Made by a program: the position numbers and the translations under genes. A stretch of 64,000 nucleotides of DNA, taken from the NCBI GenBank assembly GCA_007026445.1, contig VDMD01000023.1, positions 372,001 to 436,000 of the forward strand, read 5' to 3'. Shown in pieces: positions 10,480 to 22,628 of the stretch. The number at the start of each line of letters is the position of its first letter. Position 1 is the first letter of the stretch. This DNA is from Schizophyllum amplum. Its lineage: Eukaryota > Basidiomycota > Agaricomycetes > Agaricales > Schizophyllaceae. The notes beneath the pieces are model-generated. The model made no database searches. It saw only the letters and a program-made list of their open reading frames with translations, and was not told the DNA's origin.

Positions 10480-13400
10480 CTAGGTGTCGTTGTCGAAGGG
10501 TACTGGAAACAGATCGTAGCACAGGCCACCAACACCAACCAGCAAAGCTTACCTCGAAAGGCTGCGGCGGCTCCGCCTCAGGCCCATCGTCCAGCGCATA
10601 TGCCTAGCCGCGGGCTGCGCGGGTGCCGGCGCCGTAGGCGCAGCTTCCGTTGGCGGCCCCGCCAAGTTCACCGCCTCAAACTCGACGAGCTCGGCGGACT
10701 CTGACGGTCTGCGGTCGTCCATGATCAAGATGCCGCCACCGCCGATGTAGCCGTCCGCCGTCAGACCCATCGCCGCTGCCTGCGTTTTGCTTCGTGCGCT
10801 CTTCGGCGCGGGGGGTGGGGGTGGCTTAATGGAGACGGGGCGGACGGGTTGGTAGCGGCCCTCTGGTGGGAACTTGAGGTACGCCAACTGTGCGGGGGTC
10901 ACACGGCAGAAGTTGGGCAACGTTTCGGAGGATGGCTCCTTGCGCTTCGGTGTCGGTGCGGACGAGGACGCTTTGTTCTCGTCCTCCTTGACCTCCTCCG
11001 GCTTCATCTCTACGTCGCCGTCACCCTCCTTCTTGTCGTCCTGAGTCGATCGTCAGCATCGCGTAGATCACAGCACATGCCTCCTAGACTGACCGTGTCC
11101 ATAGCGTCGCCCTCAGCAGCCTTCTTCTTTTCCCTAGCCTTCGCCTTCGCCGTCGTCGATAGCACCGCGGTAGCAACCTTGGTGACAGTCTCCTTCTTGG
11201 GCGGCTTCGTCGACGGAGGGTATGCGAACAAACTGGGGCGAGCATCGGAAACAAAGTCGAATTTAGGCACCTTCGATAATTCAGCATGTATGCCTCCGCA
11301 ACAAGTCAATATGTGCACACCTTTAGGTCACTGTTGAGACCGATGATGCCAGTCGGCTCGAAGGCCAAGCATGCGCAATGCGCTAGAGGATACCAGTACC
11401 AGAATTGACAGAACAGAGTCATGCCAACGATAGCGCTGGTATTCCGGCCACCCGCGCGACTCTGCAGGCTGATGGTGACGTTGCGGCCTCCAGCATCGAT
11501 GAAGCCCTGTCCAATGGCAGCACCGAAGCGTGCCATCGGGTCCTCGTGCTTGTCGGACACGACCTTGGTGTAGAGTGCGCGGGTCGATGCCATTGACGGC
11601 GAAGAAGCCTCGGACTGCTGTACAAGAACCATGCCCAGAGCAATGAAGGCACCCTGGCGAACAAAGTCCACGCCGTCCTTCGTCATGGGCTCGAGGATCT
11701 CGACCGCGTCCTGATATCGCTATCAGCGCAGTAGAGGGCCATTCTATAGATCGCACATACCTGAAGTCCAGTACCGGCACAAGCAAGGCCAAGTGCAAGA
11801 GTAGCACCACAGCGGACGTGCGGGTTGTAGCTCTCGCTCAACAACTGCACAATGCGCGGAACCTGGCCCGGGTTCTTGAAGAGCAAGAAAGCCAGGGAGG
11901 TTACTGCTGCTCTTCGGACGTCATCTGACGTGTCGGAGACAGCGATATGGAGCAATTGGCGGACGGCGTTGTTATTCGATGTGCCTGCGTACGCAAGTGC
12001 CAGGGTGTAGACACCACCATAACGAAGGAGAGGGTCCTGAAAAATCACTTGAGACATGTTATCACGTGAAACCAGGCGAGGGAGTTTACCTTGTCCTTGA
12101 GGAGCATCTTGACCGTCTCATCCGCCTTCTCCTGCTGGCCGTAGAAGATGAAGCCGACACCGATGGCGAGCGCCCGGATGATCTTCTCGTGTTGGGTTTC
12201 GCGAGCGTAGACGAGCATCTCATTCACGGGATCCTCCGCCGCGGTACCGAGCATGACAAGACCCATAGCGAAACCTGCTGCCTCGCCGGCGACTGCAGAA
12301 TCCATGAACAGGAGGTTCTTCAGGTCCTCGAAGGCATCCATGCTGTTAGATCCCATGGCGGCGACACCGAGACCCAGCGCAGCACCGTGCTGGACAACCT
12401 CGCCCTGCGCAGCCTTGAGGGCGTCGCGCAAGTAACCCACGACACCGGAACCGCAGCCAGCGCTGATTAGACCCAGAGCATATAGGGAGCCGCCCTCGGA
12501 GTAGGCCGCCCTTGAATGCGCTTTCGCCGCTCTCCTGGGGTAGGTAGGGACCGAGGATGGTCATGCCCTGCTCGAAGTAGCCTTTGTGGATGACACCGAG
12601 AGCAGCAGTTGCGGTGAACTTCGCCCAGTTCGTCGCGACGCCTAGCCACTCCAGGTTCTCGCGCAAGAATATGTCGGAAGTCGTACCGGAATGCATGAAA
12701 GCATTCTGGAACGTGAGGGCAGTGTGGTAGACGGACGAGCGCGCTTCCAAGACGTCCTATATGCTATTTAGACATCGCCGGGAAAACAATGGGAGTACTA
12801 TACCTTCGTGTTCTTCAGGATGAGGAGATCGACCTTGTTGTTCTTTTTCAAGAACTCCAAGTACAGCTTGACAGACTCCTCCCCAGTCAAAATCATACGA
12901 AGCTTGTCGTAGATGTCCTTCGTGCTCTGGTGAGGGTCAGTGATACTGTTGATCTAGGTCCTCCGCTACATACCTCGTCACCTTCAGGTAGATCTCTCCG
13001 GATGGCAAGCAGGAAGTCCTGCGCTCCGCTTTCAACCAAGTCAAAGGCGAACTGATACGCCAGGAGCTTCTCATTCGGAACCAGGGAGGTGAGGAAGTAG
13101 ACGGTCAAGGACGAGTTGCTGAGCGTGATGAGAAGACGCGTCAACGCGTGTGCATAGGGAGACGCCTCGCCGGAGGTGGGCCGCGGGAAGAGAGGGAAGA
13201 GGAAGTTGAGGACTTCGTCACGGTATGACAGCGAGAATGCTGTGTCAACTACGGCCTCCATGGCGTATGAAAGCAGGATGGGTCGCTGGTTTGATCGTAA
13301 ATCTGGGAGACGATGTCTAGACGGCGGGCCTCCAACGCTATGCCGATGGCCTGGGAGAGATGTTAGAACACAGTCGCGTGCGCAATGACACCAGCGCACC

Positions 13401-13961
13401 TGCTTATACTCGCCATCGCGGATGCAGCGCGAGAAGATGCCCTCTATGATGTTCTGTAATCGCGGGTCGATCTTGCTGCCCGTATCCTCTGACCTCATAG
13501 AGATGTACTGGTCAATCGCCTTCGCTGTGGGCGTGTAAGACACGGCAGCAAGGTGTGCACGGGCGGATGACTTACAGACGACAGTCTCCACGTATTCCTC
13601 AGAGCCAGGGACGGTGGTCTCTGTCTCGAACGCGCTGCCTGCGCCAAGAGCGAAGAAGAGCGCCTCCTCGTACTCTCCGAGGAAGTAGTAGACCTTGCTC
13701 GCCACCAGGGCAGCTACGTTCTTCGCATTAGCAGAGATCTCCTCGCCTTCGTACAGCGACTCTCTACAATCCGCGTGAGGGGGGAGTGCGGGTGAGCAGA
13801 CGCGTCAGCACGCACATTGTCGCGATCTGTTCTGATATTTCTGCCCAGAACTGCGGGACGAGCGTGTTGAGGACCTTGAGGGCATGTTCTTTGAATACTG
13901 GGTCCGGCTCGTTGAGCAGCGCGAGCGTGCCGGCCGCGGAGGACTGGGGGCGGGCCACCAT
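10480..13961 (-). CDS. RPN2: 26S proteasome regulatory subunit Rpn2 (PSMD1)
   Basis: Largest scaffold subunit of the 19S base, which binds Rpn1, Rpn13 and the ubiquitin-processing machinery. The first exon encodes [20 protein letters not shown]. Later exons carry [20 protein letters not shown] and the PC repeats typical of Rpn2, such as [20 protein letters not shown] and [16 protein letters not shown]. The C-terminal segment has [20 protein letters not shown], the conserved strand of the Rpn2 C-domain, then a Pro-rich tail ending in a FEYPFD-like Rpn13-binding peptide. Two apparent one-base shifts lie in this tail, near 10605 and at the GGG run 10498-10500. The start is 150 bp from the divergent COX13 start. 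Confidence 0.95.
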
Positions 13962-14111
13962 TTCGTGCAAGTACAAGACACACAACGACCCAAAGCGCGA
14001 CTGAAGGACGCGTAACGCTGTGGCGGTGCAACCACGCGCGGTCTCGGCCAACGCCGAACCCATTCTGGGTTTTCCGCACGTTCCCGAGCTTTCACTCTGT
14101 ACACCGCACCC
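13962..14111. promoter_or_regulatory. Compact bidirectional promoter between RPN2 and COX13
   Basis: Only 150 bp separate the start codons of the divergent genes, so both leaders and promoters must fit here. The segment has no clear TATA box. Confidence 0.55.
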
Positions 14112-14712
14112 ATGTCGCTCCTCGCGCGCAACGTCGCTCGCACCTCCATCCGCGCGGCGCGCCCCACCGGCCGCCGTGGCTTCCTCACCCCCAACCCCGA
14201 AGCTGCCGAGGCTTTTGTCGCCAGGCAGAAGGCTGTCGAGAAGCACGCCGCTGGTATGCAAACATAATTCTTTCATCGCTCGACCCTGCTCACGCGTTCT
14301 ACAGAGACGACTGACCTGTGGCGCAAGGTCAGGTACGTACACTGCTCTTTCGTCAGAAAGCGAGATCCTGATCCACCCCACAGCTTCTACGTCTGCATTC
14401 CTGCCAGTGAGTGAAACAAGAAAACAACAATTTCTTCCCATAACCGCTCGGCAGTGATCGTATGCGGCGCGTACGTCTACCAGAAGGAGACTGCTCACTT
14501 GGAGCATCTCGAGCACCTCCGCCACGAGAACGACGGTACCCTCCCCCAGCCCCCCGAGTATGAGTACCTCAACATGCGCCGCAAGCCCTACCCCTGGGGC
14601 AAGAACTCTCTTTTCTTCAACCCTGAGGTGTGCACGAATATTTATTGTCTCTGCATGCTGCTGACGCTCTCTATAGGTGCAGAAGAACTTGGAGGAGGAC
14701 TCGGAGGAGTAG
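14112..14712 (+). CDS. COX13: Cytochrome c oxidase subunit VIa (COX13/COX6A)
   Basis: Single-pass inner-membrane subunit of respiratory complex IV. The N-terminus MSLLARNVARTSIRAARPTG is an Arg-rich mitochondrial presequence. The membrane segment is built across two small exons as FYVCIPAMIVCGAYVY, followed by HLEHLEHLRHENDG and the family signature YLNMRRKPYPWGKNSLFFNP. The last exon ends NLEEDSEE. Five exons are joined by four introns, and the reading frame is intact throughout. It shares a 150-bp promoter region with RPN2 on the other strand. Confidence 0.93.
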
Positions 14713-15256
14713 ATTTCTTTCCTTGCAATCAATCAATTATGGTCGAGACTCAGTCTGGACCGCGTCCAATGTCCTTGCGGAGATCTATGGTATGCGACGT
14801 CCTCCGACGTAGACCCTCAACGCGTCGCACTGCAACTGTTCTTACATTGTCCGTACGTATCTGACTTTGCCCGAAGTTGACTTTCGCATCATTACAGCCT
14901 ATTCGGGCCAACTGCTAGGCTAGACCTTCGCCGAACTCGAGCATCTCCGTCGTAGTTGGTGGAATACTCGTGCCCATATTGTCAACAAATTGGCGGTCTG
15001 TCGCCACACGCTCTTGACCTAGCATGCACCATCAGAGGCCGCACCCAATCACAAGCTACTCGTTACGACTGATCAACAATGATGATGTTGGGTTTTCTTC
15101 CTGCAGATCTGGACAAGACAACGGCCTGACAACTCTCGACAACACTCGCAAGGCTAAGTGTGGTTTCAGTCTCGATATCGGTGTACATTCCATTCAATTG
15201 TTACATTCGTGATCATGACTACTTCGAATTCCGCGCGCAATGTCCGTCGTGCGTGC
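14713..15256. other. Convergent intergenic region, COX13 and beta-flanking gene
   Basis: Two genes end toward each other here, so the stretch should hold both 3' untranslated regions and terminators. I see no gene, repeat or RNA signature. Confidence 0.45.
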
Positions 15257-16139
15257 TTACTTTGCGAACTTGGCCGCCTGGAGAGTAGCTGAGCATAGTT
15301 CCTACAAGGTGGAGATGCACGTACCATGCTCATCAGTTCGCTCAGACCTCCGGAGTTGCCGCCTCCAACAGTGGAAGAGCTGCCACCTCCGCTGAGCTTG
15401 CTCTGGACGAGGAGCTTCATGACGGTCATGGCAGCGCCGTTGACCGCGTCCTGCTTGTCACCGGAAGCTGAAGCACCCTTCTTGTCAAACAGCTTGGAGG
15501 CTTCGCTCATGGCGGCCGCAATGAGATCGGACTGGGAGCTCTTGCCGGAGCTAGAGGAGCTGGCGCTCGAGCTCTTGTCGCCGGCAATGAACTGCTTGAA
15601 GACCTGCATGATGATGAATAAACCTGGACGTGATAGACACAGTGGACGCACCTGTAGAGCAGCCGCGCTACCCAGAGACTTTGCGTTCACATTGCTGGCA
15701 TCATCATCGTCGTACACCTTCTTGTGGGTCTTGGTGACGTCCTCCTCATCGATGGGTTCCTCGTGTTTGCTCTATGTTACCAGTTCAGCGCAGGTATCTT
15801 GTGGTAAGGGAAGCAACGGACCTTGTTGTTGCTGATGAAGCTCAGAGCCGTGGTAAAGAGAGAGCTGTCGCCCGAACCCCCCGAGCTGGCCTTCCGGACG
15901 ACATCGTCGTCATCGACTGCGAAGGTCATCAGCACGCCTTCCATATGCAACGCAGCACGCACAATTGGTAGCACTGCTATGGGACCTGTTCTCCGAGGCG
16001 GGGCGGTTGAGCTCCTGCCCGCCAGTCTTGCTCACATCGGCTGCAAGTGACGCTGATCAGCGCGATCTGCATGACGTGGAAGTAGCAACGCACACTGCGA
16101 GCGCTCGTAGGCCTGCATGCCCTGCTTCGCGATGTTCAT
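15257..16139 (-). CDS. Beta-flanking protein (DUF7721-type), mating-locus-associated family
   Basis: Matches the agaricomycete beta-flanking protein, named for its place beside the A (homeodomain) mating locus; its molecular role is unknown. Visible order: MNIAKQGMQAYERSQ, then FAVDDDDVVRKASSGGSGDS with SLFTTALSFISNN, then EPIDEEDVTKTHKKVYDDDD, a Ser-rich low-complexity linker, and the conserved ASGDKQDAVNGAAMTVMKLL end with GGGNSGGLSELMSM and AAKFAK. At least five exons are present. The start is uncertain: ATG at 16139 is the first inside the conserved helix, but an upstream ATG near 16203 joined through an intron ending CTCCAG would give MDSFMNIAK, closer to the family. No homeodomain gene is seen nearby. 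Confidence 0.8.
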
Positions 16140-17023
16140 AAAGGAATCCTGGAGACGCCATGAGCGATTGTACACGGGAGAGGGATGCAGGAGCGGACCA
16201 TGGTCAATAATGCAGTCGGTGTTCGAAGACAGGAGCGCGGACTGCCCGTGGCGACGCGCCTGACCTCGCACGTGGAGCGATAAGATACGGAGCCCCGGCC
16301 CGTGCTAGCTGCGTTCGTTGTTTCCCCGTCCGTGCCTCCTCCTCCACGTTCCTCGGCGTCGGCAGGCCTCGCCGATTGCTGTTGCTCCCGAGTGCCTTGG
16401 TATTGCTGAAGGGCCTGGGCGTCCCTTCAGGTGACCAACAAACCTTGTGTCTCCGCCAGACGGCCGATTGTCGCTGTTGAGATTTGTACCAGCTCAACTC
16501 GAACCGTGGAAAGCCCTTAGACTGGAAAGCTACTGGAGAGCGAGGTGGCGGATTCCTTCACTACACCCGCTTACTCTATCTGCTGACCCGGCTTACCATT
16601 ATTTTGCACCAGTTGGATGGCTTTCAACGTTGGCATCGTCACAGACTGAGAGGACTTGCCAAGTCGAATTGCCCAGTCGACCTTTACTTTTATTCCCCCA
16701 AATTCCTTCCGTCGATTGTTCCCAAAACGGTGAACGTTATAGGTCGCGCGGCGCGCCTGTTGAAACGGAGCTTCCATGTGCCGTCGAGGAGCGTCGCTAT
16801 GCTCTCGCCTCGGCCATCGGTGCCAACTTCGGCCAGATCTTGCACTTGCCTATAGGAGTCAGCCGCTTCTTATCTGTCTTCATATAGCATGGGACCATGA
16901 GTACCTCAGCGTGTGGAGGCCCGACTCCACCGATAACCCCTGGGCGCTTAGCACTGTACAAGTATCACGACAGCCCAGTGCTCTCGCTCCTCTCCGCCTT
17001 TCGCCCCCCACCCTCCCTCCGTC
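16140..17023. other. Divergent intergenic region, beta-flanking gene and receptor 1
   Basis: About 0.9 kb holding two divergent promoters and possibly the first small exon of the beta-flanking gene. Pyrimidine-rich sequence precedes the receptor ATG at 17024. No homeodomain or other gene could be read in either strand. Confidence 0.45.
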
Positions 17024-18763
17024 ATGTCCTCCTTCTCCTCGGATGAGGTCGTAGGACTCGTCTTCATAACAGCCGGGGCGTTTGTGTCCGTCACGGCCGT
17101 TGCCTTCCTACTGTTGTACGTTCTTGTGAGTGCCACTTCTCCTCGCGGGCGATTCTCTCCCACTCACGCGACGCCGCAGTACCTGGGTATTCGTCGACAA
17201 TGGTCAATTTCCACCCTCATCCACTACTACTTCGTCAACTTGATGTTCGCGGAGCTCATACAGGCTCTGGGTGCGTGTACCGCCATCTCAACTGCAGCTG
17301 TAAACTGATCCGTTGCCGCCAGGGGGGGTTATGACGGTTGAATGGATTGTAAAGCGGGTGAGGACAAGATTCTTCGTCCATGCAAACGTATTCCTGACAT
17401 AGAGATGTGCAGAGCGTTGACGAAGGCGGTCTTTGTACGATGCAGGGCGCGTTCAAGCAGCTTGGGGATGTTTGTAAGTTGTACTCCTGTGTGCACCGCA
17501 TCGCACTAACCCATCGCGTCCAGCTGTTGCGCTCACGTAAGTCGAACGACATGCCGCCTACGAATTGCTTGACTCAAACACCATCTCTTGACAGGTCGAT
17601 CGTGCGTTGTTCTACCTGCATTACACCGCAGCAAACTGACGCGCCACAGGCCATCGCAATTCATACATTCTCTGCCATCGTCTTCAAGATCATCACCCCA
17701 CACACCCTCGCTGTCGCTATCATGGGCTTCATCTGGTTCTTCTCCGTTCTCGTCGTGGCGATACCCGCAGGATTAAACTACGGCCGGTATTACGGCAACA
17801 CTGGCTACTGTGAGTCCCCCGCCGTGCGCGTGCTCGTAATCATCTCCCACCGACACTTCCACAGGGTGTTGGATCCAGGAAGACTTCGACCACCTGCGCA
17901 TCCCGCTAGAATACATGTACATGTGGGCGGCAGCGTTTATCAGCATTATCTGCTACGCCTGCGTGGCGGTCGTGCTAAGAGGTGGCTATGCTTCCATTGT
18001 GGCCTTTTTTGTGTCTCACCTAGTCCGAAGGTCATGATCTTGGCATGGCGAAAATCGCGAACGGCCATCGATTCAGCATGAGTACCATGGACCGAGGAAG
18101 CCAGCGGAAAGCGAAGAACCTCGCCATGCAGATGCTTTTGTGAGTTTTCCCTGTCTTCTGCATGGCTTCCGTTCGAGAGAAATTGACTGTCGTCTAGCTA
18201 TCCTGTGATCTACTTCGTCACCGTCTTTCCCATTGCCGTAGTGCGCTGGATGGCCTTCTCAGGCTACGACATCCCCTTCGAGGCCACAGTTCGTATTTGC
18301 CTCTTATCAGAGCGAACTCAATTGACATCGAGAACCAGGCTTTCGCCGACACACTCTTCTCGCTATCTGGGCTCTTCAATGTCCTTCTTTACGCCTGGAC
18401 CCGGAGGTCTATCATCACCGGGAACAAGATGACGACAGTCAGCGGCTCGCGATCGGGCTCGACTTCGTATCATATGCACCCCACATCCCTGACGACAGAC
18501 ATGCGCTCGCCGACGACGGTGCATTTCAAGGATATGGCCTATGAGGGGGATATGGCCACGCCGGCCGTCCCAGCAGATATCCTCGATTCCCGCGAAGCGA
18601 TGCAAGTCAAGGTGACAGTGGTCTCATATCCAGATCATTATTGGGGAGACAGTGAGTGGCGCATCTTCCATCTACGTTTGAGTTTGATCTCTAAACTCCT
18701 GCTGTAGACCCTAGCATGAAGCAAGCCGAGATCGATTCGAAATGGCCTCAAGAGTCGCAGTAG
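17024..18763 (+). CDS. Seven-helix G-protein-coupled receptor 1 (Git3/cAMP-receptor-like)
   Basis: Plasma-membrane receptor predicted to signal through a G-alpha protein. Helix 1 is VVGLVFITAGAFVSVTAVAF, followed by a basic loop (YLGIRRQW) and helix 2 HYYFVNLMFAELIQALG. A later exon has the extracellular Cys (GGLCTMQGAFKQLGDV), further helices in MGFIWFFSVLVVAIPAGLN and YMWAAAFISIICYACVAVVL, then AMQMLF-YPVIYFVTVFPIAV and FSLSGLFNVLLYAWTRR. The tail is cytosolic and Ser/Thr-rich. There are roughly ten exons with introns near 55 bp. One or two shifts are needed around 18020-18090. The ligand is unknown. A close paralogue lies directly downstream on the same strand. Confidence 0.8.
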
Positions 18764-19565
18764 GCGGAACGCTGGCCAGACGTCTCGCCAGCAGCGCGGC
18801 GTCACGAAGTAACTTACCATTAATGGGATGGCAAGAATTGACGTGCGTATCTACTGTACTTTGTACTCTCTCTTTGTGAATTGTAGGTCTTGGGGTTTTG
18901 GGTGCTCACGCATGTTCGTCTGCTACTTATGGCGGCGCCTTCAAGCGGATTGGACTCTACAACAGCGCCTTTGGCTTAGTGGCTACACCCGCCCTGCTGT
19001 AATGGACTCGGATTGCCGTGGTTTGTACCTAACCTCTATTCGTTGACTGACCAACGCACCGAAGGATGACCAAGTAGCCGAGATGCCTCAGGACGACCGT
19101 TGACCGACGCGATGGCTCATCGCGCCGCTTTGAGACGGCTCTATGGTCGACTTAGTGTGCCTGCAGCAGCGCCGCGCCGGGCGCCTGCGATATGTACCTC
19201 TCGTCCTCTCGGACCTTCCTCATATCACGAATCCGGTGCATGCTTCCGTATGCTGATGCCTCCACTGCACAATACTTACACGCGCATCCTCGCACCATGG
19301 GCGCCTGATAAGTAGTCCGACGCCGATCCGGGTCGCAGATTCGACGCCACCACCGACGGACTACCACACGCTCATCAAGCGCTGTCAAGCACCAAGTTTG
19401 GCCACATTTGTCCTCCTCGTCCGACCCGTGGCGTTTCAGCGCGTACCGGCGACGGCGGACTGCGATGTCGCCTCCAGTGCGCGCCCCGGCGTCGACGTTG
19501 ATAAAGAGCGCCCTCCCCTTTGGCTCGTCGTTTATGCCAGTCCGCTCCTTCGTCTCGCCTTCGTT
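18764..19565. other. Intergenic region between the two receptor genes
   Basis: Holds the terminator of receptor 1 and the promoter of receptor 2. No additional gene is supported, and no copy of receptor coding sequence was recognised in it. Confidence 0.45.
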
Positions 19566-21339
19566 ATGTCTGCTGTGGATCCGTATTTCTCTCCTGGCGA
19601 GGTAGCGGGCCTCGTACTCGTCGTTATTGCGGCATTCATGTCGGGGGTGGCGGTGGCGATGGTTCTGGTCTATCTCGGTGTGAGTGTTCAAGTTCTCGCT
19701 GAGCAGGCGGGAGTTGACAAGACATCCCCGCGCCCAGTTCTCAATATTCCAGCAAACATGGTCACTCTCTGGACACACTCATTTCTATTTCCTCAACTTG
19801 ATGGTGGCGGAGTTCGTGCAGGCGATGGGTAGGTGATGGTAGAGATTGGCAGGTGGCCTCAACACTGATGGAGTATGCATTGCAGGTGGCATGATGACAG
19901 CGGAATGGGTACGGGAGCATGTACGTAGTCGCTGTTGTCCTTCTGTCAAGGTATTGATGCGAAATAAAGAGGGTACTTGAAGGCATGTCGTGCAATGCAC
20001 AAGCTGTATTCAAGCAACTAGGCGACGTCGGTGCGTAGGCTCATGACCATCTCGCTCACGTCACTGATGTTTTCGATACACAGGCGTAGCCCTCACGTAA
20101 GTTCCACTATTTGTCAAGACTTTTCATCAGAGCTCAAGGGCTCTGATCTCGTTCGACAGATCCATGGTCAGTACCCGGTGACAGCTGCTCTGCATTGCCC
20201 ATCCTTATCCACCCGCGCAGTCTATCGCCATACACACCTTCCTCAACATTGTACTGAAGGTCTCGCTGCCGCCTTTTGTTGCTCCGTGCGTAATTGGCAC
20301 GACGTGGACGATCGCGATCCTCTTCGTCGCCATCCCCGCTGGCGTGCACTCAGGCCAATATTATGGCGACACCGGATATTGTATGTGCTCGATTTGATGA
20401 GCGCTCCGCACACGTAGAGCTAACGACAGCGAACAGGGTGTTGGATACGGGACGAGTTCGACGGCGAGCGCATAGGCCTGGAATATCTCTGGCTCTACCT
20501 GGCGGCCTTTGTAAGTCTGATATGCTACGCATGCATTGCGGCGACCGTCAAAGGTATGTCAAACTACTGGTGTACTGCTCTGAAGCGTACTAAGGTGGCG
20601 CGCAGGATACGATGTCAGATCATTCCTTGGGGCCAATAGAGCCCCTCATGTCCCCAGCGCATACAAGCCGGATAGAGTGAACAGGCGGCGCATCAATCAG
20701 ATGGCTATGCAGATGCTCTTGTACGTTTCCTGACACACTCGTTCAGAGCGCCGCCGTCTGACGTGATACTGCAGCTACCCGGCTATCTACACCATCACTG
20801 TCTTTCCCATCGCTGTCGTTCGGTGGACTGCGTTTGCTGGGCACCAGGTACCTCCGGGAGCTACGATGTATGTAGTTCCTGTTGTGCCACCTTTGTCGCT
20901 CATCTTGTACTCGCAGATTTTCTTCCTTCATCTTTTCACTCTCCGGTTTTCTCAATGTTCTCCTATTCGGCTTCACGAGAAGAGGGCTCATACCGTACCC
21001 TTCGCAAGCGAAGTCAAAGACCAAGAGCTCCTTCGCCTCGCCAGGCATGGCAACCAATCTGTTGACTACCGACAGCGCATCCGTGTACTCACAGACCACG
21101 TATATGGAGCGGTACTCGTATGCTTCGAGCTATCCAGGCTTCAAGGTGGAGGATGCACCACCACTGCCTGCTCTTCCGGCACAAGCTGCCTTCAATGAGC
21201 GGCCAAAGTCTATGGGCGAGTTCAGGGAGGTTTCACTTGTATCAAGTGGGTCGGATACCGCCGTCTGCGATATTTCCTGTACTGATTTGTCGCAGATCCT
21301 CGTCCTAATGTCGCATATCCTGGTTCGTACTGGATATGA
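19566..21339 (+). CDS. Seven-helix G-protein-coupled receptor 2, tandem paralogue
   Basis: Same architecture as the upstream receptor: start MSAVDPYFSPGEVAGLVLVV, helix 2 HFYFLNLMVAEFVQAMG, then GMMTAEWV, the Cys-containing NAQAVFKQLGDVGVALT, SIAIHTFLNIVLKVSLPPFV, VAIPAGVHSGQYYGDTGYCW, LWLYLAAFVSLICYACIAAT, AMQMLL-YPAIYTITVFPIAV and LSGFLNVLLFGFTRRGLIP. The cytosolic tail has VYSQTTYMERYSYASSYPGF and probably ends DPRPNVAYPGSYWI with a TGA at 21337-21339. Both members share intron positions around helices 1-2 and the GYCW loop, so they arose by tandem duplication. Some exon joins in the first 500 bp are uncertain. The ligand is unknown. Confidence 0.78.
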
Positions 21340-21700
21340 AGTGAACGTATCTAACGATAACGACTCTTGCGCTCTATTTATCTCTGCGAGTCGGTGGCTG
21401 TAGCATTCATGGCGGCAAACGAGTGCACTCGTCTACTAATTAGTGTACAATCTACTTACTATTTATTCCTATGTATTGTATAGGAGAACAGGCCTATGTA
21501 GACATAAGTAGAATGTGTTATGATCGTATAGCGTGACCGGAAATGTTGTTGTGGGTCCACCTTGCGCTAACCCCATATGGAAACGATGCCTTCATGATGC
21601 ACATGATTGAAGTCGGGAACTCGGACCGTTCCCCTCATCTGCAGCCACCGTGCCGACACTGCGCTGCTGTTGAGCAGTCCATGCCCAGGAAAGCGCGAAG
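21340..21700. other. Intergenic region, receptor 2 and VPS20
   Basis: Includes an unusually AT-rich stretch around 21420-21530 for this GC-rich window, probably the 3' end of receptor 2, followed by the VPS20 promoter. No gene is seen. Confidence 0.45.
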
Positions 21701-22628
21701 ATGGGCGGAAACCAGTCTGTACCTAAGGTAACAGCCCAGGATAAGGCTATTCTAGAGTGAGCGTGCCACCCTTGCCTCCCTCAGCTGCTCACCTGCCCGC
21801 ACAGTCTGAAGCTGCAGCGTGACAAGCTGAGGCAGTACCAGAAGAAGGCATGTTCCCCTCCCTCCGCAACCCGCATATCACATCCATCGTCCAAGAAACC
21901 CCACAGCTAATGCTCTCGTCAAGTCCAGATCCAAACCGTCCTCGACCGCGAACATGCTATAGCCAAGACCCACCTCGCGAACGGCCATAAGGACCGCGCA
22001 ATCATCGCGCTCCGGCGACGCAAGTACCAGGAGAGCCTCCTCGTCAAGACAGATGGGCAGCTGGAGAACCTCGAGCAGCTCGTACGTGTATCACTCTATC
22101 CTCCCAGTGCACGCGCTGATTGCGGCCCCGCGCCACAGGTTTCCACCATCGAGTTCTCGCTCGTCGAGGTGTCCGTCCTGCATGGGCTCAAGCAGGGCAA
22201 TGAGGTCCTGAAGGAGATCCACAAGGAAATGAACGTCGAGAGCGTGGAGAAGCTGCTCGACGAGACGGCAGAGGCGCGCGCGTATCAGGAGGTTCGTCAG
22301 CGTATGGTTCCTTGCTGGTACGGGACTGACATTGCTACGGTATCGTCTAGGAAATCAGCGACATGCTCGCCAACAACCTCACTGCGGAAGACGAGGACGC
22401 TGTACAGAACGAGCTACTGGAGTTGGAGGCGCAAGCGCTTCGGGAAGCACAGCCAGAGAAGGACATCAGCCTGCCCTTCGCCCCTACGGAGGAGCCTGTT
22501 CGCGCACCCGAGGAAGCAGTCGAAGGTATGATGGGTCCGTCAGCTGCTACCAAGTCGCTCGCTGACATTGCTTCCCGTCAGAGGCGGAGTCGCCACGACA
22601 GCGCGCGAGAGTTGCAGTGCCCGGATAG
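21701..22628 (+). CDS. VPS20: ESCRT-III subunit Vps20 (CHMP6)
   Basis: Nucleates ESCRT-III filaments on endosomes, downstream of ESCRT-II. Exon 1 (21701-21756) starts MGGNQSVPKVTAQDKAILD, carrying the N-terminal Gly expected for myristoylation at MGxxxS. The next exons give LKLQRDKLRQYQKK, IQTVLDREHAIAKTHLANGH and ALRRRKYQESLLVKTDGQLE, the basic Snf7 core helices, then VEVSVLHGLKQGNEVLKEIH and EISDMLANNLTAEDEDAVQN. The acidic tail ends with EAESPRQRARVAVPG after a last intron. At about 215 residues it fits the family, and no frame break is needed. Confidence 0.92.

Noticed and set aside
13764..14732. Minus-strand frame of 322 residues
   Set aside because: It runs antisense to COX13 and includes the first exon of RPN2 in frame; the upstream part has no family resemblance, and the RPN2 start at 13961 fits.
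16140..17023. Possible homeodomain mating-type gene next to the beta-flanking gene
   Set aside because: I looked for a WFxNxR homeodomain helix in the frames of this stretch and its neighbours and found none.
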